Numbered from the stretch's first letter, positions 1-9,311 are shown. The stretch: 64,000 bases of DNA from Hyphomicrobiales bacterium (GCA_900473175.1 UCKM01000015.1:244712-308711); one strand, 5' to 3'. Translations and numbers: made by a program. Notes: generated by a model not told the origin, from the letters alone.

Positions 1-774
1 TTTGGAAAGCGGCTGTTCCACAATCTCCCTGAGCAGGCTGGATAGCGTCTCGCCCCATACCCTTTCTTGTTGCGGCGCGGCGATGAGATCATTGCGGATC
101 TCGATCATCACGGCCGGTAATCCGAACGCGGATGCATGGCGTTCAAGCGTATAGTAGACGCGGTCCGCCGGCGAATAAGGTTGGTTGATCCCCACATTGA
201 ACTGCTTCAGCGCCTTAAGGCCAGCGATCAACGGCGCGGCGACCCTATCGTCGGCGTCATGGATGATGCCAATGTGCCAAGGACGCGCCACACCGCGATA
301 AACGGGCGTATAGGAATGCACCGCGACATAGATCGGGTCCGGCAGACCTTTGCTTGCCCGTTCGTGCGCAAGTTCTTCGATGGCCGCGTGATAAGGAGTA
401 TGCGACAGCGCGATGCGTCGCGCTTTCTCGGCATCGCTGAGATTGACGTTCGCTGGAATCGTTGTCGCCTCGCTCAAGGACGGAACAAGATCGGGCGCAT
501 CCAGCGGGCGATTGCAATCGATAACAAGGCGTGAGACGCGGGATTCGACGAGGGGGGCGTCGAGCAGCTCGGACATTCCCTGACTGACGCCGAGTGCGCC
601 CGGATCCCAGGCGATGTGCCTGTTAAGATCAGCCCGCTCGAGTCCCAGCGTACCATGGGTTTCTGGAACGTGATTGGAAGCGTGATCGCAGAGGATGACA
701 AACGGCCCGCACCCATCCGGATTCGATACCCGGACCGGATTAAAGCCTTGCACCACTGCCTGCGACAATCCCAT
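1..774 (-). CDS. N-formylglutamate amidohydrolase family protein (partial, runs off left edge)
   Basis: The minus-strand frame stays open from the ATG at 774 to base 1 (258 codons), so the C-terminus lies outside the window. Motifs of the N-formylglutamate amidohydrolase family are visible: an N-terminal FVILCDHASN segment, a VIDCNRPLDAP segment, VAVHSYTP near the middle and MIEIRNDL near the visible end. Characterised members hydrolyse N-formyl-L-glutamate to glutamate and formate in histidine degradation, but many paralogues have unknown N-formyl or N-acyl substrates. It diverges from an RpiR-type regulator across about 145 bp, which makes that regulator a plausible controller (inference). 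A second, distinct family member sits at 46020-46910. Family confident, substrate not. Confidence 0.85.
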   Translation of the reverse strand, partial: MGLSQAVVQGFNPVRVSNPDGCGPFVILCDHASNHVPETHGTLGLERADLNRHIAWDPGALGVSQGMSELLDAPLVESRVSRLVIDCNRPLDAPDLVPSLSEATTIPANVNLSDAEKARRIALSHTPYHAAIEELAHERASKGLPDPIYVAVHSYTPVYRGVARPWHIGIIHDADDRVAAPLIAGLKALKQFNVGINQPYSPADRVYYTLERHASAFGLPAVMIEIRNDLIAAPQQERVWGETLSSLLREIVEQPLSK

Positions 775-919
775 TTCGCTCTCTTTGGCAAGCTGTACTT
801 TACGTTACATTTTGTATTTTTATTTCCGCTCTCGTATGATTTGATACACAACAGTTAAAATTGTCAAATGCGAAATTGCACTAACTGCCTTCGTCAAGGA
901 CAGAGATGGGGAAAGATCG

Positions 920-1753
920 ATGAGCACCAGCATTTCCGAGCTGATCGCCGAGAAAATCGATGCCATGTCCGCGTCGGAACGCAAGGCTGCACAAACATTG
1001 GTTGCCAACTACCCTTTGATCGGCTTGCGCACCGTCGCCGAATTTTCGACTCAGGCAGGTGTCAGTTCGCCAACGATTCTACGCTTTGTTTCAAGGCTCG
1101 GCTTTCAAAGTTACCCCGAGTTCCAGGGTGCGTTGCAAGAGGAGCTTGCAGCCCAACTGCAATCGCCATGGAACCGCGCGGCGGCAATCCAGACGACGAA
1201 CGACGGACCTGTGTTTCCCCTGATGGAAGCCGCAATCGAGAATATTCGCGAAACCTTCCAGCATCTGTCGGCGCAGCAACTGGACGATGTAACGGACGCG
1301 ATCAGCCGGACGCGGGCGCGAATCTATCTTTTGGGCGGGCGCTTTACTGACCCGATCGCCCGTTACATGGCGGCGCACTTGAAGATCACCCGCCCGGGCG
1401 TCACCCACCTCACCGGACAGGAAAGCCATTGGCGAGACCAGTTGATCGACATGGGCAAGAAGGACGTCCTTGTTATCTTCGATATCCGCCGCTACCAGGA
1501 CAGCCTGATCCGTTTCGCAGAAAAGGCGCAAATGCGCGGGGTCGAGATCGTTCTGATCACCGATCAATGGCTTTCACCCATCGCCCGCTTTGCCCGCCAC
1601 GTGATCGCCGGACGCACGGCTGTCCCCTCGCCCTGGGATTCGTCCGCAACGCTCTTTCTCGTCGCTGAAACACTGATCGCGGAAGTCACCCGCAAGCTGG
1701 AAAAAAGCAGCGCTGACCGTATCCGCGATATGGAACAGTTGCGTGATAATTAG
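920..1753 (+). CDS. MurR/RpiR family transcriptional regulator
   Basis: This 277-residue protein has the two-domain RpiR layout. An N-terminal helix-turn-helix covers roughly residues 1-78 (AEFSTQAGVSSPTILRFVSRLGF is the typical recognition region, given here as the motif spanning about residues 41-63). A C-terminal SIS sugar-phosphate-binding domain covers about residues 120-265, including the YLLGGRF loop. RpiR regulators sense phosphosugars or amino-sugar derivatives and control catabolic genes. The gene lies between a divergent N-formylglutamate amidohydrolase paralogue and gnd 116 bp downstream, so either could be a target. A GGGGA ribosome site precedes the ATG. The effector cannot be told from sequence. 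Confidence 0.9.
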   Translation: MSTSISELIAEKIDAMSASERKAAQTLVANYPLIGLRTVAEFSTQAGVSSPTILRFVSRLGFQSYPEFQGALQEELAAQLQSPWNRAAAIQTTNDGPVFPLMEAAIENIRETFQHLSAQQLDDVTDAISRTRARIYLLGGRFTDPIARYMAAHLKITRPGVTHLTGQESHWRDQLIDMGKKDVLVIFDIRRYQDSLIRFAEKAQMRGVEIVLITDQWLSPIARFARHVIAGRTAVPSPWDSSATLFLVAETLIAEVTRKLEKSSADRIRDMEQLRDN

Positions 1754-1869
1754 GTTGTATCCATTGCCGCCGGTGCGCATTGCTATACAAATGCTGTTCC
1801 CGACCCTGGAGGCCCGTCAGGGCAAGCCCTGCATCGAACTGAACATAGAAATTATCAAGGACCAAAATC

Positions 1870-3288
1870 ATGCAGCAAGCTGACATCGGATTGATCGGCC
1901 TCGGCGTCATGGGTGCCAATCTGGCGCTCAATATCGCCGAGAACGGTTATCGCGTCGCAGTCTTCAACCGAACGGTCGCAAAGACGCACGAGTTCTATCA
2001 GGAAGCCGGCAGCCTGAAAGACAAGATCATTCCTTGTGAGACATTGGAGGAACTGGCGAAGAATATCCGCGCGCCGCGGCCGATCATTCTGTTGGTCAAG
2101 GCTGGTGAAGCGGTGGACGAGCAGATCGCTGCCTTGAAGCCGTTCCTTGCCAAGGATGACATCATCATCGACGCTGGCAATGCCAATTTCCACGATACGG
2201 TTCGCCGCCTTGCCGAACTCGGTCCTGATGATCCGACTTTCGTCGGCATGGGGGTTTCCGGCGGCGAAGAGGGCGCGCGGCATGGTCCTTCCATCATGGT
2301 CGGCGGCACGCCCGAATCCTATGCGCGGATCGAGCCGGTCCTGACCGCCATCTCGGCGAAATATGAAGGCGAATCCTGTTCGGCACTGCTCGGGCCGGAC
2401 GGCGCCGGTCATTTCGTCAAGACAATCCATAACGGCATCGAATATGCCGACATGCAGATGATCGCCGAGGTTTACGGCTTGTTGCGCGATGGCCTCGGCC
2501 TCGCACCGGAGGCAATCGGCAAGATTTTCGAAAAATGGAACGAGGGCCCACTCAATTCCTATCTTATCGAAATCACTGCCAAGGTCCTGCTCGCCACCGA
2601 CCAGATGACCGGCAAGCCTGCCGTCGACGTCATTCTCGACAGTGCCGGGCAAAAGGGAACCGGGCGCTGGGCTGCGATCGAGGCGCAAATGCTCGGGATT
2701 CCGGCGACAGCCATCGAAGCAGCTGTCGCCGCCCGCTCGATCTCATCGCTCGTGAAAGAGCGCGGCCAAGCTTCGAAGGCCTATGCCGATCTGAATGCCG
2801 GAAAGATTTCGGACGGCGGCGCTGCCTTTATCGACGCCTTGGAAGAAGGCCTGCTCGCGGGAAAGATCGCCGCCTATGCGCAGGGCTTTGACGTCATGGC
2901 GGGCGCATCTAAGGAGCATGGCTGGAACATTCCTCTGGCAACGACCGCCCGTATCTGGCGCGCCGGCTGCATCATCCGTTCGCAGTTCCTCGACCAGATC
3001 GCCGCCGCCTTCGAGAGCAGCGAAGGCAAGAACCTGCTACTGGCGCCGGCATTCGTCGAACGCATGAAGTCCGGATCGAAGTCGTTGCGCAAAGTCGTCG
3101 CCGAAGCGGCACTCGCCGGCTTGCCGACGCCGGCACTATCGGCAGCACTCAACTATTTCGATGGCTATCGTCAGGCACGCGGCACCGCCAATCTCATCCA
3201 GGCGCAGCGCGATTTCTTCGGCGCGCATGGCTTCAAGCGCCTCGATGCCGAGGGCGATTTCCATGGTCCCTGGTCGGATATGGGCTGA
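1870..3288 (+). CDS. gnd: 6-phosphogluconate dehydrogenase, decarboxylating
   Basis: A 472-residue enzyme of the pentose phosphate pathway that oxidatively decarboxylates 6-phosphogluconate to ribulose 5-phosphate with NADP reduction. The N-terminal Rossmann glycine motif GLGVMGANLALNI is at about residues 10-22. The substrate-site segment with the catalytic lysine (GHFVKTIHNGIEYADMQ) is near residues 180-197. The family signature DSAGQKGTGRW is near 257-267. Length matches the long, typical bacterial form. The gene follows the RpiR regulator and is trailed by a short GC hairpin. Together with eda at 14948 it shows hexose-acid catabolism in this region. Confidence 0.97.
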   Translation: MQQADIGLIGLGVMGANLALNIAENGYRVAVFNRTVAKTHEFYQEAGSLKDKIIPCETLEELAKNIRAPRPIILLVKAGEAVDEQIAALKPFLAKDDIIIDAGNANFHDTVRRLAELGPDDPTFVGMGVSGGEEGARHGPSIMVGGTPESYARIEPVLTAISAKYEGESCSALLGPDGAGHFVKTIHNGIEYADMQMIAEVYGLLRDGLGLAPEAIGKIFEKWNEGPLNSYLIEITAKVLLATDQMTGKPAVDVILDSAGQKGTGRWAAIEAQMLGIPATAIEAAVAARSISSLVKERGQASKAYADLNAGKISDGGAAFIDALEEGLLAGKIAAYAQGFDVMAGASKEHGWNIPLATTARIWRAGCIIRSQFLDQIAAAFESSEGKNLLLAPAFVERMKSGSKSLRKVVAEAALAGLPTPALSAALNYFDGYRQARGTANLIQAQRDFFGAHGFKRLDAEGDFHGPWSDMG

Positions 3289-3346
3289 GCAATCGATACG
3301 TTAGTTTGCCACTGTCTACGCAGCGGCGACAATGCATCAAGCGCAG

Positions 3347-3367
3347 GCCGGGTTTAACGGACCCGGC
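3347..3367. terminator. GC-rich hairpin downstream of gnd
   Basis: GCCGGGT at 3347-3353 pairs with ACCCGGC at 3361-3367 around a 7-nt loop. There is no clear T tract after it, so it may be only a weak terminator or an mRNA-stabilising stem. Confidence 0.4.
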
Positions 3368-3440
3368 TTCCGCGACATATAGCCGGCATGCAATTAACCC
3401 TTGAGAGTGCGCGTACCGCACCGTGACGGAGAGATTTGAT

Positions 3441-4055
3441 ATGTCGGTCAACAACTATCACCATCGCATTCACAAGGCCGCCGAGCCAGGCCATCCGTTG
3501 TTCTTCGTTTTCCACGGCACCGGCGGCGACGAGAACCAGTTCTTCGATTTTGGCCGCAGATTAATCCCGGACGCCACCATTACATCGCCCCGCGGCGATG
3601 TCTCCGAGCACGGTGCAGCACGGTTCTTTCGCCGCACCGGCGAAGGGGTCTATGACATGGATGATCTTGCTCGAAGGACCGACACGATGGCGGCGTTCAT
3701 CAGGTCGCATAAGGCTGACGCGAAACCTTCGCGCGTGCTCGGCCTCGGCTATTCCAATGGCGCCAATATCCTCGCCTCGGTGCTTCTCGCGCAGCCAGAT
3801 CTGTTCGATGATGCCATACTCATGCATCCGCTTATTCCGTGGACGCCGGCCCCGCAACCGGGCCTCGCCGGCAAGCGCGTGCTCATTACCGCAGGCCAAC
3901 GCGATCCGATTTGTCCGCCAGCCATGACACAGGCGCTTGCCGACTATCTTGTCGCGCAAGGGGTCGAAACCAATCTCGTGTGGCATCCGGGTGGCCACGA
4001 AATCCAGCAGGGCGAAGTGACGGCGATCGAGCAGTTGGTACGCGAAAGCGCATAG
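3441..4055 (+). CDS. alpha/beta hydrolase, carboxylesterase/phospholipase type
   Basis: A 204-residue cytosolic serine hydrolase of the Abhydrolase_2 type. An oxyanion-region segment FVFHGTGGDENQ is near residues 20-31. The nucleophile elbow GYSNG lies around residue 105, the acid in TAGQRDPICPP around 155, and the catalytic histidine in HPGGHEIQ around 190. The ATG at 3441 is chosen over an upstream start at 3423 because GGAGAG sits 7 nt before it. Relatives are broad-specificity esterases, some tied to quinone or electrophile stress. The substrate is unknown. It converges on a GNAT gene across a strong palindrome. Confidence 0.85.
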   Translation: MSVNNYHHRIHKAAEPGHPLFFVFHGTGGDENQFFDFGRRLIPDATITSPRGDVSEHGAARFFRRTGEGVYDMDDLARRTDTMAAFIRSHKADAKPSRVLGLGYSNGANILASVLLAQPDLFDDAILMHPLIPWTPAPQPGLAGKRVLITAGQRDPICPPAMTQALADYLVAQGVETNLVWHPGGHEIQQGEVTAIEQLVRESA

Positions 4056-4058
4056 CGG

Positions 4059-4085
4059 CATACCGGCCCCAAAAGGGCCGGTATG
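4059..4085. terminator. Palindrome between convergent genes
   Basis: CATACCGGCCC at 4059-4069 pairs perfectly (11 bp) with GGGCCGGTATG at 4075-4085 around a 5-nt loop. It sits between two converging genes and would form a stem in both transcripts. No strong T run follows on either side. Confidence 0.5.
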
Positions 4086-4089
4086 GAAC

Positions 4090-4704
4090 CTAAGCGTAGA
4101 ACCGCAGCGACACCGGAACGACTTTCATGGCTCGCGCGCTACGGCGGCCACGCGGCGACAGGACGCCATGCGCACCGGCAAGATGACCCTGCTTCAGTTC
4201 GAGCGAGAGGAACCGCCTGCGCTCGACCGGACCCGGCATGGCGAGTTTCGCCATGTGCGCGCTGGTGAAGCCGAAGCGTTCGTAATATTCCGGATCACCG
4301 ACGAGAATGATCGCCCCGTGGCCAAGGCGCGTTGCCTCGCTGACCCCGTGGCGCATCAGCGCGACGCCAATGCCCTGGCCTTTCAGCGAGGGCTCGACCG
4401 CCAAAGGTCCAAGCAACAACGCACGAACGGGTTTGCCCGCCGCATCGTGACCGGTCTGGATGTCCCACAGCCGAACAGTTCCCAAAAGCGTGCCGTCCTC
4501 GCCGCGAGCGACAAAGGCCAGGCCTTCGGATGGAAGCCGACCGCGCCGCAGCTTTTCTGACGATTTGCGGCGACGGCCCTCGCCCATGGCGCGGTCGAGC
4601 AGAGCCTCGCGCGCTGCTTCGTCCTGCGCGGTCTCGTTGCGAATCGTGAAACCCCGGCCGCCTTCCGGATGCGGGTTGTCTTGCGTAAAATCTCTTGCGT
4701 TCAT
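4090..4704 (-). CDS. GNAT family N-acetyltransferase
   Basis: About 204 residues with the GNAT fold. The acetyl-CoA-binding motif A appears as LAVEPSLKGQGIGVALMRHG near residues 112-131, followed by the motif B region with ILVGDPEYYERFGF, close to the YjdJ/YhbS-type predicted acetyltransferases. The start is set at the ATG at 4704; a TTG at 4716 in the same frame is possible. It lies 84 bp downstream of ornithine decarboxylase on the same strand, so co-transcription is likely. That context suggests, without proving, a polyamine or amino-acid acceptor. Confidence 0.85.
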   Translation of the reverse strand: MNARDFTQDNPHPEGGRGFTIRNETAQDEAAREALLDRAMGEGRRRKSSEKLRRGRLPSEGLAFVARGEDGTLLGTVRLWDIQTGHDAAGKPVRALLLGPLAVEPSLKGQGIGVALMRHGVSEATRLGHGAIILVGDPEYYERFGFTSAHMAKLAMPGPVERRRFLSLELKQGHLAGAHGVLSPRGRRSARAMKVVPVSLRFYA

Positions 4705-4788
4705 TGTCTGGACCAATCTTCAATCATGGGTGCGCCATCACGGCCGGCGAGACTGCCGGCCAGAGTTCCATGATCGGGCGATGCCCGA

Positions 4789-5922
4789 TCAGATGACGTA
4801 TGATCGGAGTGGTTCGAAGCCGTTGAAAGCAACTGCCGAGTAGGTTGTGGTGTAAGCACCGGTTCCCTCGATCAGCACCTCATCGCCAATGGTCAGCGAA
4901 ATCGGAAGCGGATAGGGGTTCTTCTCATACATCACATCGGCCGAATCGCAGGTCGGGCCGGCAAGAACGCAGGGCGCACTGTGATCGCCGTCACGCGGTG
5001 TGGTGATCTGGTAGCGGATTGCCTCATCCATCGTTTCGGCAAGTCCACCGAATTTGCCGATGTCGAGATAAACCCAGCGAACATTGTCATTGTCGGCCTT
5101 TTTCGACACGAGAACGACTTCCGCCTTGATCACGCCGGCATTGCCGACCATGCCGCGGCCCGGCTCGATGATGGTTTCGGGCAAACGGTTGCCGAAATGC
5201 TTGCTCAGTGCCTGGAAGATCGCCTGGCCGTAAGCCTGCGCAGTCGGCACGTCCTTGAGGTAACGCGTCGGGAAACCGCCGCCCATATTGACCATCTTCA
5301 GCGTGATGCCTTCCTTCGCAAGCGTATCGAAGACGTGCTTGGCGTCGCCGAGTGCACGGTCCCAGGCGGAAAGATCGGTCTGCTGCGAGCCGACATGGAA
5401 CGAGACACCATAGGCGTCGAGGCCCAGTTGCTGCGCAACGCGAAGCACGTCAACGGCCATTGCCGGCACGCAGCCGAACTTGCGTGACAGCGGCCATTCG
5501 GCGCCGGCACCGTCGGTCAGGACGCGGCAGAACACGCGCGAGCCGGGAGCCGCACGAGCTACCTTCTCGACTTCCTCGACGCAATCCACGGCAAAAAGCC
5601 GAATCCCGAGTTCGAAGGCGCGGGCAATGTCGCGCTCTTTCTTGATCGTGTTGCCGAAAGAAATACGGTCTGCGGTTGCGCCGGCGTCGAGAGCCATCTC
5701 GACTTCGGCAACGGATGCCGTATCGAAGCTCGAGCCAAGCGAGGCAAGCAGACGCAGGATCTCCGGTGCGGGATTGGCCTTTACCGCATAGAAGATCTTC
5801 GATTCCGGCAGAGCCATCTCGAAATTATGAAAATTCTCCCGAACCACCTCGAGATCGAGCACCATGCAGGGGCCGTTCGGGCGTCGGGTATTGATGAAGT
5901 CGAGGATGCGCTGGGTAGCCAT
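4789..5922 (-). CDS. odc: Ornithine decarboxylase (type III fold, PLP)
   Basis: A 377-residue PLP enzyme of the eukaryotic-type ornithine/lysine decarboxylase family, making putrescine from ornithine. The PLP lysine lies in FYAVKANPAPEIL near residues 47-59. The phosphate-binding glycines are GGGFPTRY near 215. EPGRGMVGNAG follows near 260, and the active-site cysteine is in CDSADVMYEKN near 325. The ATG at 5922 has GGAGA 8 nt upstream and gives the usual rhizobial length; an extension to 6009 would enter the leader region. Homospermidine synthase at 20868 would use the putrescine. Lysine activity is also possible in this family. Confidence 0.93.
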   Translation of the reverse strand: MATQRILDFINTRRPNGPCMVLDLEVVRENFHNFEMALPESKIFYAVKANPAPEILRLLASLGSSFDTASVAEVEMALDAGATADRISFGNTIKKERDIARAFELGIRLFAVDCVEEVEKVARAAPGSRVFCRVLTDGAGAEWPLSRKFGCVPAMAVDVLRVAQQLGLDAYGVSFHVGSQQTDLSAWDRALGDAKHVFDTLAKEGITLKMVNMGGGFPTRYLKDVPTAQAYGQAIFQALSKHFGNRLPETIIEPGRGMVGNAGVIKAEVVLVSKKADNDNVRWVYLDIGKFGGLAETMDEAIRYQITTPRDGDHSAPCVLAGPTCDSADVMYEKNPYPLPISLTIGDEVLIEGTGAYTTTYSAVAFNGFEPLRSYVI

Positions 5923-6280
5923 CTTGGGTCTCCAATCCGTAGCGGCACTTCCGGCCGCCTTGTGCAAGCAGCGGATACACGGGACGCACCCTATGTACCG
6001 CAAGGACAAAGTGCATGAGTCGGTCCAGCGTGAGGCCAGCCTTTGGAGATGCTGAAACCACGGGAAGATTCATGCGGCGATGGATCGACGCTAAAGTCAG
6101 CGTAAATCCGCTTTGTCTGCCTTGGTTTGGATGAACCCATCCGCACTACCGGCAATGAAGGTGTGCCTCTTCAGTAATCCCGGCTTATGGACAGCCGGAA
6201 GACACCAGAAAGGCCCGCACCGTCGTTGCTTAGATGTCCTCAGCTTGGCAGTAGGCCGACAAACTGACTGGAGGGGTTAG
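5923..6280 (-). ncRNA. Structured 5' leader of odc, candidate speF-type RNA
   Basis: About 350 bp upstream of odc contains no credible independent gene. Read on the minus strand it holds several clean stems: CCGGCT/AGCCGG (6180-6185 with 6193-6198), GGATG/CATCC (6129-6133 with 6138-6142) and ACGCT/AGCGT (6088-6092 with 6099-6103). A conserved leader named speF is known upstream of ornithine decarboxylase genes in alphaproteobacteria; the position and size fit. I cannot align it to the family model here. An 82-codon frame starting at 6073 runs out of phase through the odc start codon and could be an overlapping leader ORF. Confidence 0.5.
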
Positions 6281-6461
6281 TTCCAGGTACCATACCGTTT
6301 CCTCACCATAATGAAGATCGGCGGACACCCATGGGCACGTGCGACTTTGGGCAAGGGCCATATAAGTGGAAAGATGTGTCCAATCAATGAAAATAGTGGC
6401 CCGTTGGAAAATAATTTATTCATTGAACAACCAAGGGGAAATGACCTAGAATCATTGAACG
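6281..6461. other. Intergenic region before the amidase gene
   Basis: About 180 bp, becoming AT-rich toward 6461, which would hold the outward promoters of the odc leader and the amidase gene. The two short frames crossing it have no coding signs. No clear operator is visible. Confidence 0.4.
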
Positions 6462-7655
6462 ATGAGCACAATTCCGCCCCTGAATGCCCTTCTGGATTTA
6501 CCGTTGGTTAACCTTCCTTCGGGCAAGGGGCCGCTGAGCGGCAAGACTCTGGCGGTCAAGGACATATTTGACGTCGCCGGAATGGTAACCGGTTGCGGCA
6601 ATCCGCAAAAAGCGAGCGAATCACCCGCAGCAACGACGACCGCGCCGGCGGTGCAAAGCCTGCTCGATGCCGGCGCCCATTTCATCGGCAAGACCCAGAC
6701 CGACGAGTTTGCCTTTTCGCTCATGGGACAGAATGCGCATTTTGCCCACCCCGTTAATCCAGCAGCGCCAGACCGGGTTACGGGCGGCTCCTCATCCGGA
6801 TCAGTTTCCGCAGTTGCCGGCGGACTTGCCACGATTGCGGTTGGCTCCGACACGGGAGGGTCTATCCGTGCCCCCGCGAGCTTCTGCGGGCTTACCGGAC
6901 TGCGGACAAGCCATGGCCGCATTTCGCTCGAGGGCGCGGCACCGCTGGCGCATTCGCTGGATACATTTGGCTGGTTCGCCCGTGATATTGCGCTTTACGA
7001 AACGATTGGCGAGGTCGTCCTCGGGCCCGACAGCCATGATTTCAACCTGACCCGGCCGCTGTTCATTCCGCTCCTGGAACATCTGCTCATGGGCGAAGCC
7101 GAAGATGCGGCCTACAGAAAAATGTATGCAAGCGTCTGCGCCCATCTTGGCCAGGCCCGGTCCGCCCGCCAGCCCACCGCCTCGATGGATGATCTCTACC
7201 TGTGCTTTCGCGAGGTTCAAGGCTTCGAGGTGTGGTCGGCGTATGGACCATGGATTTCAAAAAAGGATCGGGATCTCGGACCCGGCGTCAAGGAACGGTT
7301 CGAATATAGCTCCAGGATCAATCGTGAAACCTACCAGGCCCAAATGCGCCGGCGCGAGCTCTTCAGGTCGGAACTCAGCGACCTGCTGCGCGATGATGGC
7401 GTAATGATCCTGCCAACGGTGCCCGGCGCAGCGCCGCTCGCCAACACTCCATTCGAGGATCTGCAGGCTTACCGCGAACGGATGCTGCATTTGCTTTGCC
7501 TTTCCCCCCTCTCCGGCTTTCCGCAAATCACCATTCCGCTTGGCGAGGTCCATGGAGCGCCGTTCGGCATATCGCTGCTTGGACCGAAGGGAAGCGACCG
7601 CGCGCTGATCCGGCTCGGCCGCACCATTCTCGACGCGTCGAACAAGGCAAGCTGA
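6462..7655 (+). CDS. Amidase (amidase-signature family)
   Basis: A 397-residue amidase-signature hydrolase. The Ser-cisSer-Lys triad is recognisable: the lysine in TLAVKDIFD near residue 30, the cis-serine in GGSSSGSVSAVAGG near residue 108, and the nucleophilic serine in GSDTGGSIRAP near residue 132. Such enzymes hydrolyse amides from simple nitrile-derived amides to indole-acetamide. It is shorter than GatA (about 480), so it is unlikely to be the tRNA amidotransferase. There is no strong Shine-Dalgarno sequence immediately before the ATG. It ends one base before a LysR regulator, so the two form an operon and the regulator may act on it. Confidence 0.9.
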   Translation: MSTIPPLNALLDLPLVNLPSGKGPLSGKTLAVKDIFDVAGMVTGCGNPQKASESPAATTTAPAVQSLLDAGAHFIGKTQTDEFAFSLMGQNAHFAHPVNPAAPDRVTGGSSSGSVSAVAGGLATIAVGSDTGGSIRAPASFCGLTGLRTSHGRISLEGAAPLAHSLDTFGWFARDIALYETIGEVVLGPDSHDFNLTRPLFIPLLEHLLMGEAEDAAYRKMYASVCAHLGQARSARQPTASMDDLYLCFREVQGFEVWSAYGPWISKKDRDLGPGVKERFEYSSRINRETYQAQMRRRELFRSELSDLLRDDGVMILPTVPGAAPLANTPFEDLQAYRERMLHLLCLSPLSGFPQITIPLGEVHGAPFGISLLGPKGSDRALIRLGRTILDASNKAS

Positions 7656-7656
7656 C

Positions 7657-8571
7657 ATGGACACGCTCACCCGCATGCGCGCCTTCATCGACGTGGTCGA
7701 GGCCGAAGGGTTCTCGGCGGCGGCGCGCAAGATCGGGCGGTCCAAGGCTCTGCTTTCCAAATATGTGCGCGAGCTGGAAGACGAACTTGGCGCCCTGCTC
7801 CTCAACCGTACGACACGGCAATTTTCCCTGACCGAAGCCGGTCACACCTACTACCAGCGTGCCAGCGAGATCCTCCGCGAGGTCGAGAGCCTGCAGGAGG
7901 CGGTGCGCGAATCAAGCAGCGATATCAAGGGACGTATCAAGATTTCCGCGCCCCGCACGTTTGCCGACGCGAATGTCGGCCGGAGCCTCATCGACTTTTG
8001 CGCGGAGCAACCCGACATCATCCTCGACGTACGCCTGGACGACCGCTTTGTCGACCTCGTCGAAGAGGGCTTCGACCTCGCGATCCGGATCACCCGCATG
8101 CAGGATTCCTCGCTCATCGCCAAGCGGCTTGGACCGTTTCGCGTGGTCGCTTGCGGTTCGCCAGAGCTGATCGAACGCGTGGGCAAGCCGGAACGCCCGG
8201 AACTCCTCGCGTCGTTGCCCTGTATCGTCGACACCAATAATCGCTCACGCAATACCTGGCAGTTTCACAATGATGAGGGAGCGCCATTGTCCGTGCAGGT
8301 CTCGGGACCGATCGAGATCAACAGTCCGCTTTCGACGCGCCGGGCCGCAATTGCGGGGCTGGGCTTCGCGCTTCTGCCGGATTTCATCGCGCAAGCTGAC
8401 ATTGACAACGGCAAGCTTGTCGCAGTACTCGAGGCGTTCACCCCGCGCGATGCCGGCATCTATGCGGTCTATCCGCATCGCCGCTACCTGCCGGCAAAAG
8501 TCCGCGTGCTGGTGGACTATCTCGCCAAATGGTTCAAGGACAATCGCCGCGAGGGATCCGGCATCGTATAA
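7657..8571 (+). CDS. LysR family transcriptional regulator
   Basis: A 304-residue LysR protein. The winged helix-turn-helix occupies about residues 1-60 (FSAAARKIGRSKALLSKYVREL is the recognition region at about 20-41), followed by a linker helix and a periplasmic-binding-like effector domain from about 90. It is of the subgroup often annotated near glutathione S-transferase or amidase genes. The start codon lies one base after the amidase stop codon, so translation is probably coupled. The effector is unknown. LysR proteins usually bind upstream of a neighbouring catabolic gene, here perhaps the amidase. Confidence 0.93.
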   Translation: MDTLTRMRAFIDVVEAEGFSAAARKIGRSKALLSKYVRELEDELGALLLNRTTRQFSLTEAGHTYYQRASEILREVESLQEAVRESSSDIKGRIKISAPRTFADANVGRSLIDFCAEQPDIILDVRLDDRFVDLVEEGFDLAIRITRMQDSSLIAKRLGPFRVVACGSPELIERVGKPERPELLASLPCIVDTNNRSRNTWQFHNDEGAPLSVQVSGPIEINSPLSTRRAAIAGLGFALLPDFIAQADIDNGKLVAVLEAFTPRDAGIYAVYPHRRYLPAKVRVLVDYLAKWFKDNRREGSGIV

Positions 8572-8636
8572 TGTTATGCCGTCCCAATTTCGCCAAGTTC
8601 AGGCTATCCTTTACGTCAACACACAAAGGGTCGTTC

Positions 8637-9296
8637 ATGCATCAAAGATTCGCGGTTTTCATCGGCGCACTCGCGGCGGGATTGACCTTCGCCACGCCTG
8701 CCTATGTGCACCCGCATGTCTTTGCCGAAGCGCGCCTCGACATCACGATCAAGCCGGATGGTACCGTCGAGAAGCTCGGTCATGTCTGGCGCTTCGATGA
8801 CCTGTTCTCAAGCACAGTGCTCGTCGAGTTCGACAAGAACGCCGACATGAAGCTTGATGAGAAGGAACTGGCGGACCTTGCAAGCACCATCAACGAATCG
8901 ATTTCCGAGTACGACTACTTTCAGACCGTAACCCTCGACGGCAAGAATATCGCCATGGCCGCGCCGCAGCATCTGCTGGCCGATTTTCAGAACAATCAAT
9001 TGCTGATCATCTTCGAAAGCACGCCGAAGCAACCGTTGAAGCTCGGCAAGAAGACCAGTTTCGGCGTCTATGACCCGACTTTCTATACGGCGATCGACTA
9101 CGTCAACGACACCGACATTCACGTCAACGGCCTGCCCGCGGGCTGCACCCAACAAGTGGTGCGCCCTGACCCTGACCAGGCCATTGCAGCCAATAAGGCG
9201 ACATTGACCGACGCTTTTTTCAATGATCCGACCGGCACCAACATGTCGAAGATATTCGCGACGCGGCTGGAAATCGAATGCCTCAAGAAGGGCTGA
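8637..9296 (+). CDS. DUF1007 family secreted protein, partner of NicO transporter
   Basis: A 219-residue protein with an N-terminal signal peptide (about residues 1-22, ending ...FATPAYV) followed by HPHVFAEARLDI, the typical start of the DUF1007 family. DUF1007 proteins are exported and are nearly always encoded next to NicO/RcnA-type nickel-cobalt transporters. The conserved HPH immediately after the signal peptide could bind metal (inference). The ATG at 8637 is chosen because the longer frame from 8529 would place the signal peptide internally. It is 15 bp from the transporter gene and surely in one operon with it. Confidence 0.88.
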   Translation: MHQRFAVFIGALAAGLTFATPAYVHPHVFAEARLDITIKPDGTVEKLGHVWRFDDLFSSTVLVEFDKNADMKLDEKELADLASTINESISEYDYFQTVTLDGKNIAMAAPQHLLADFQNNQLLIIFESTPKQPLKLGKKTSFGVYDPTFYTAIDYVNDTDIHVNGLPAGCTQQVVRPDPDQAIAANKATLTDAFFNDPTGTNMSKIFATRLEIECLKKG

Positions 9297-9311
9297 TGGA
9301 AGGATAGATCA

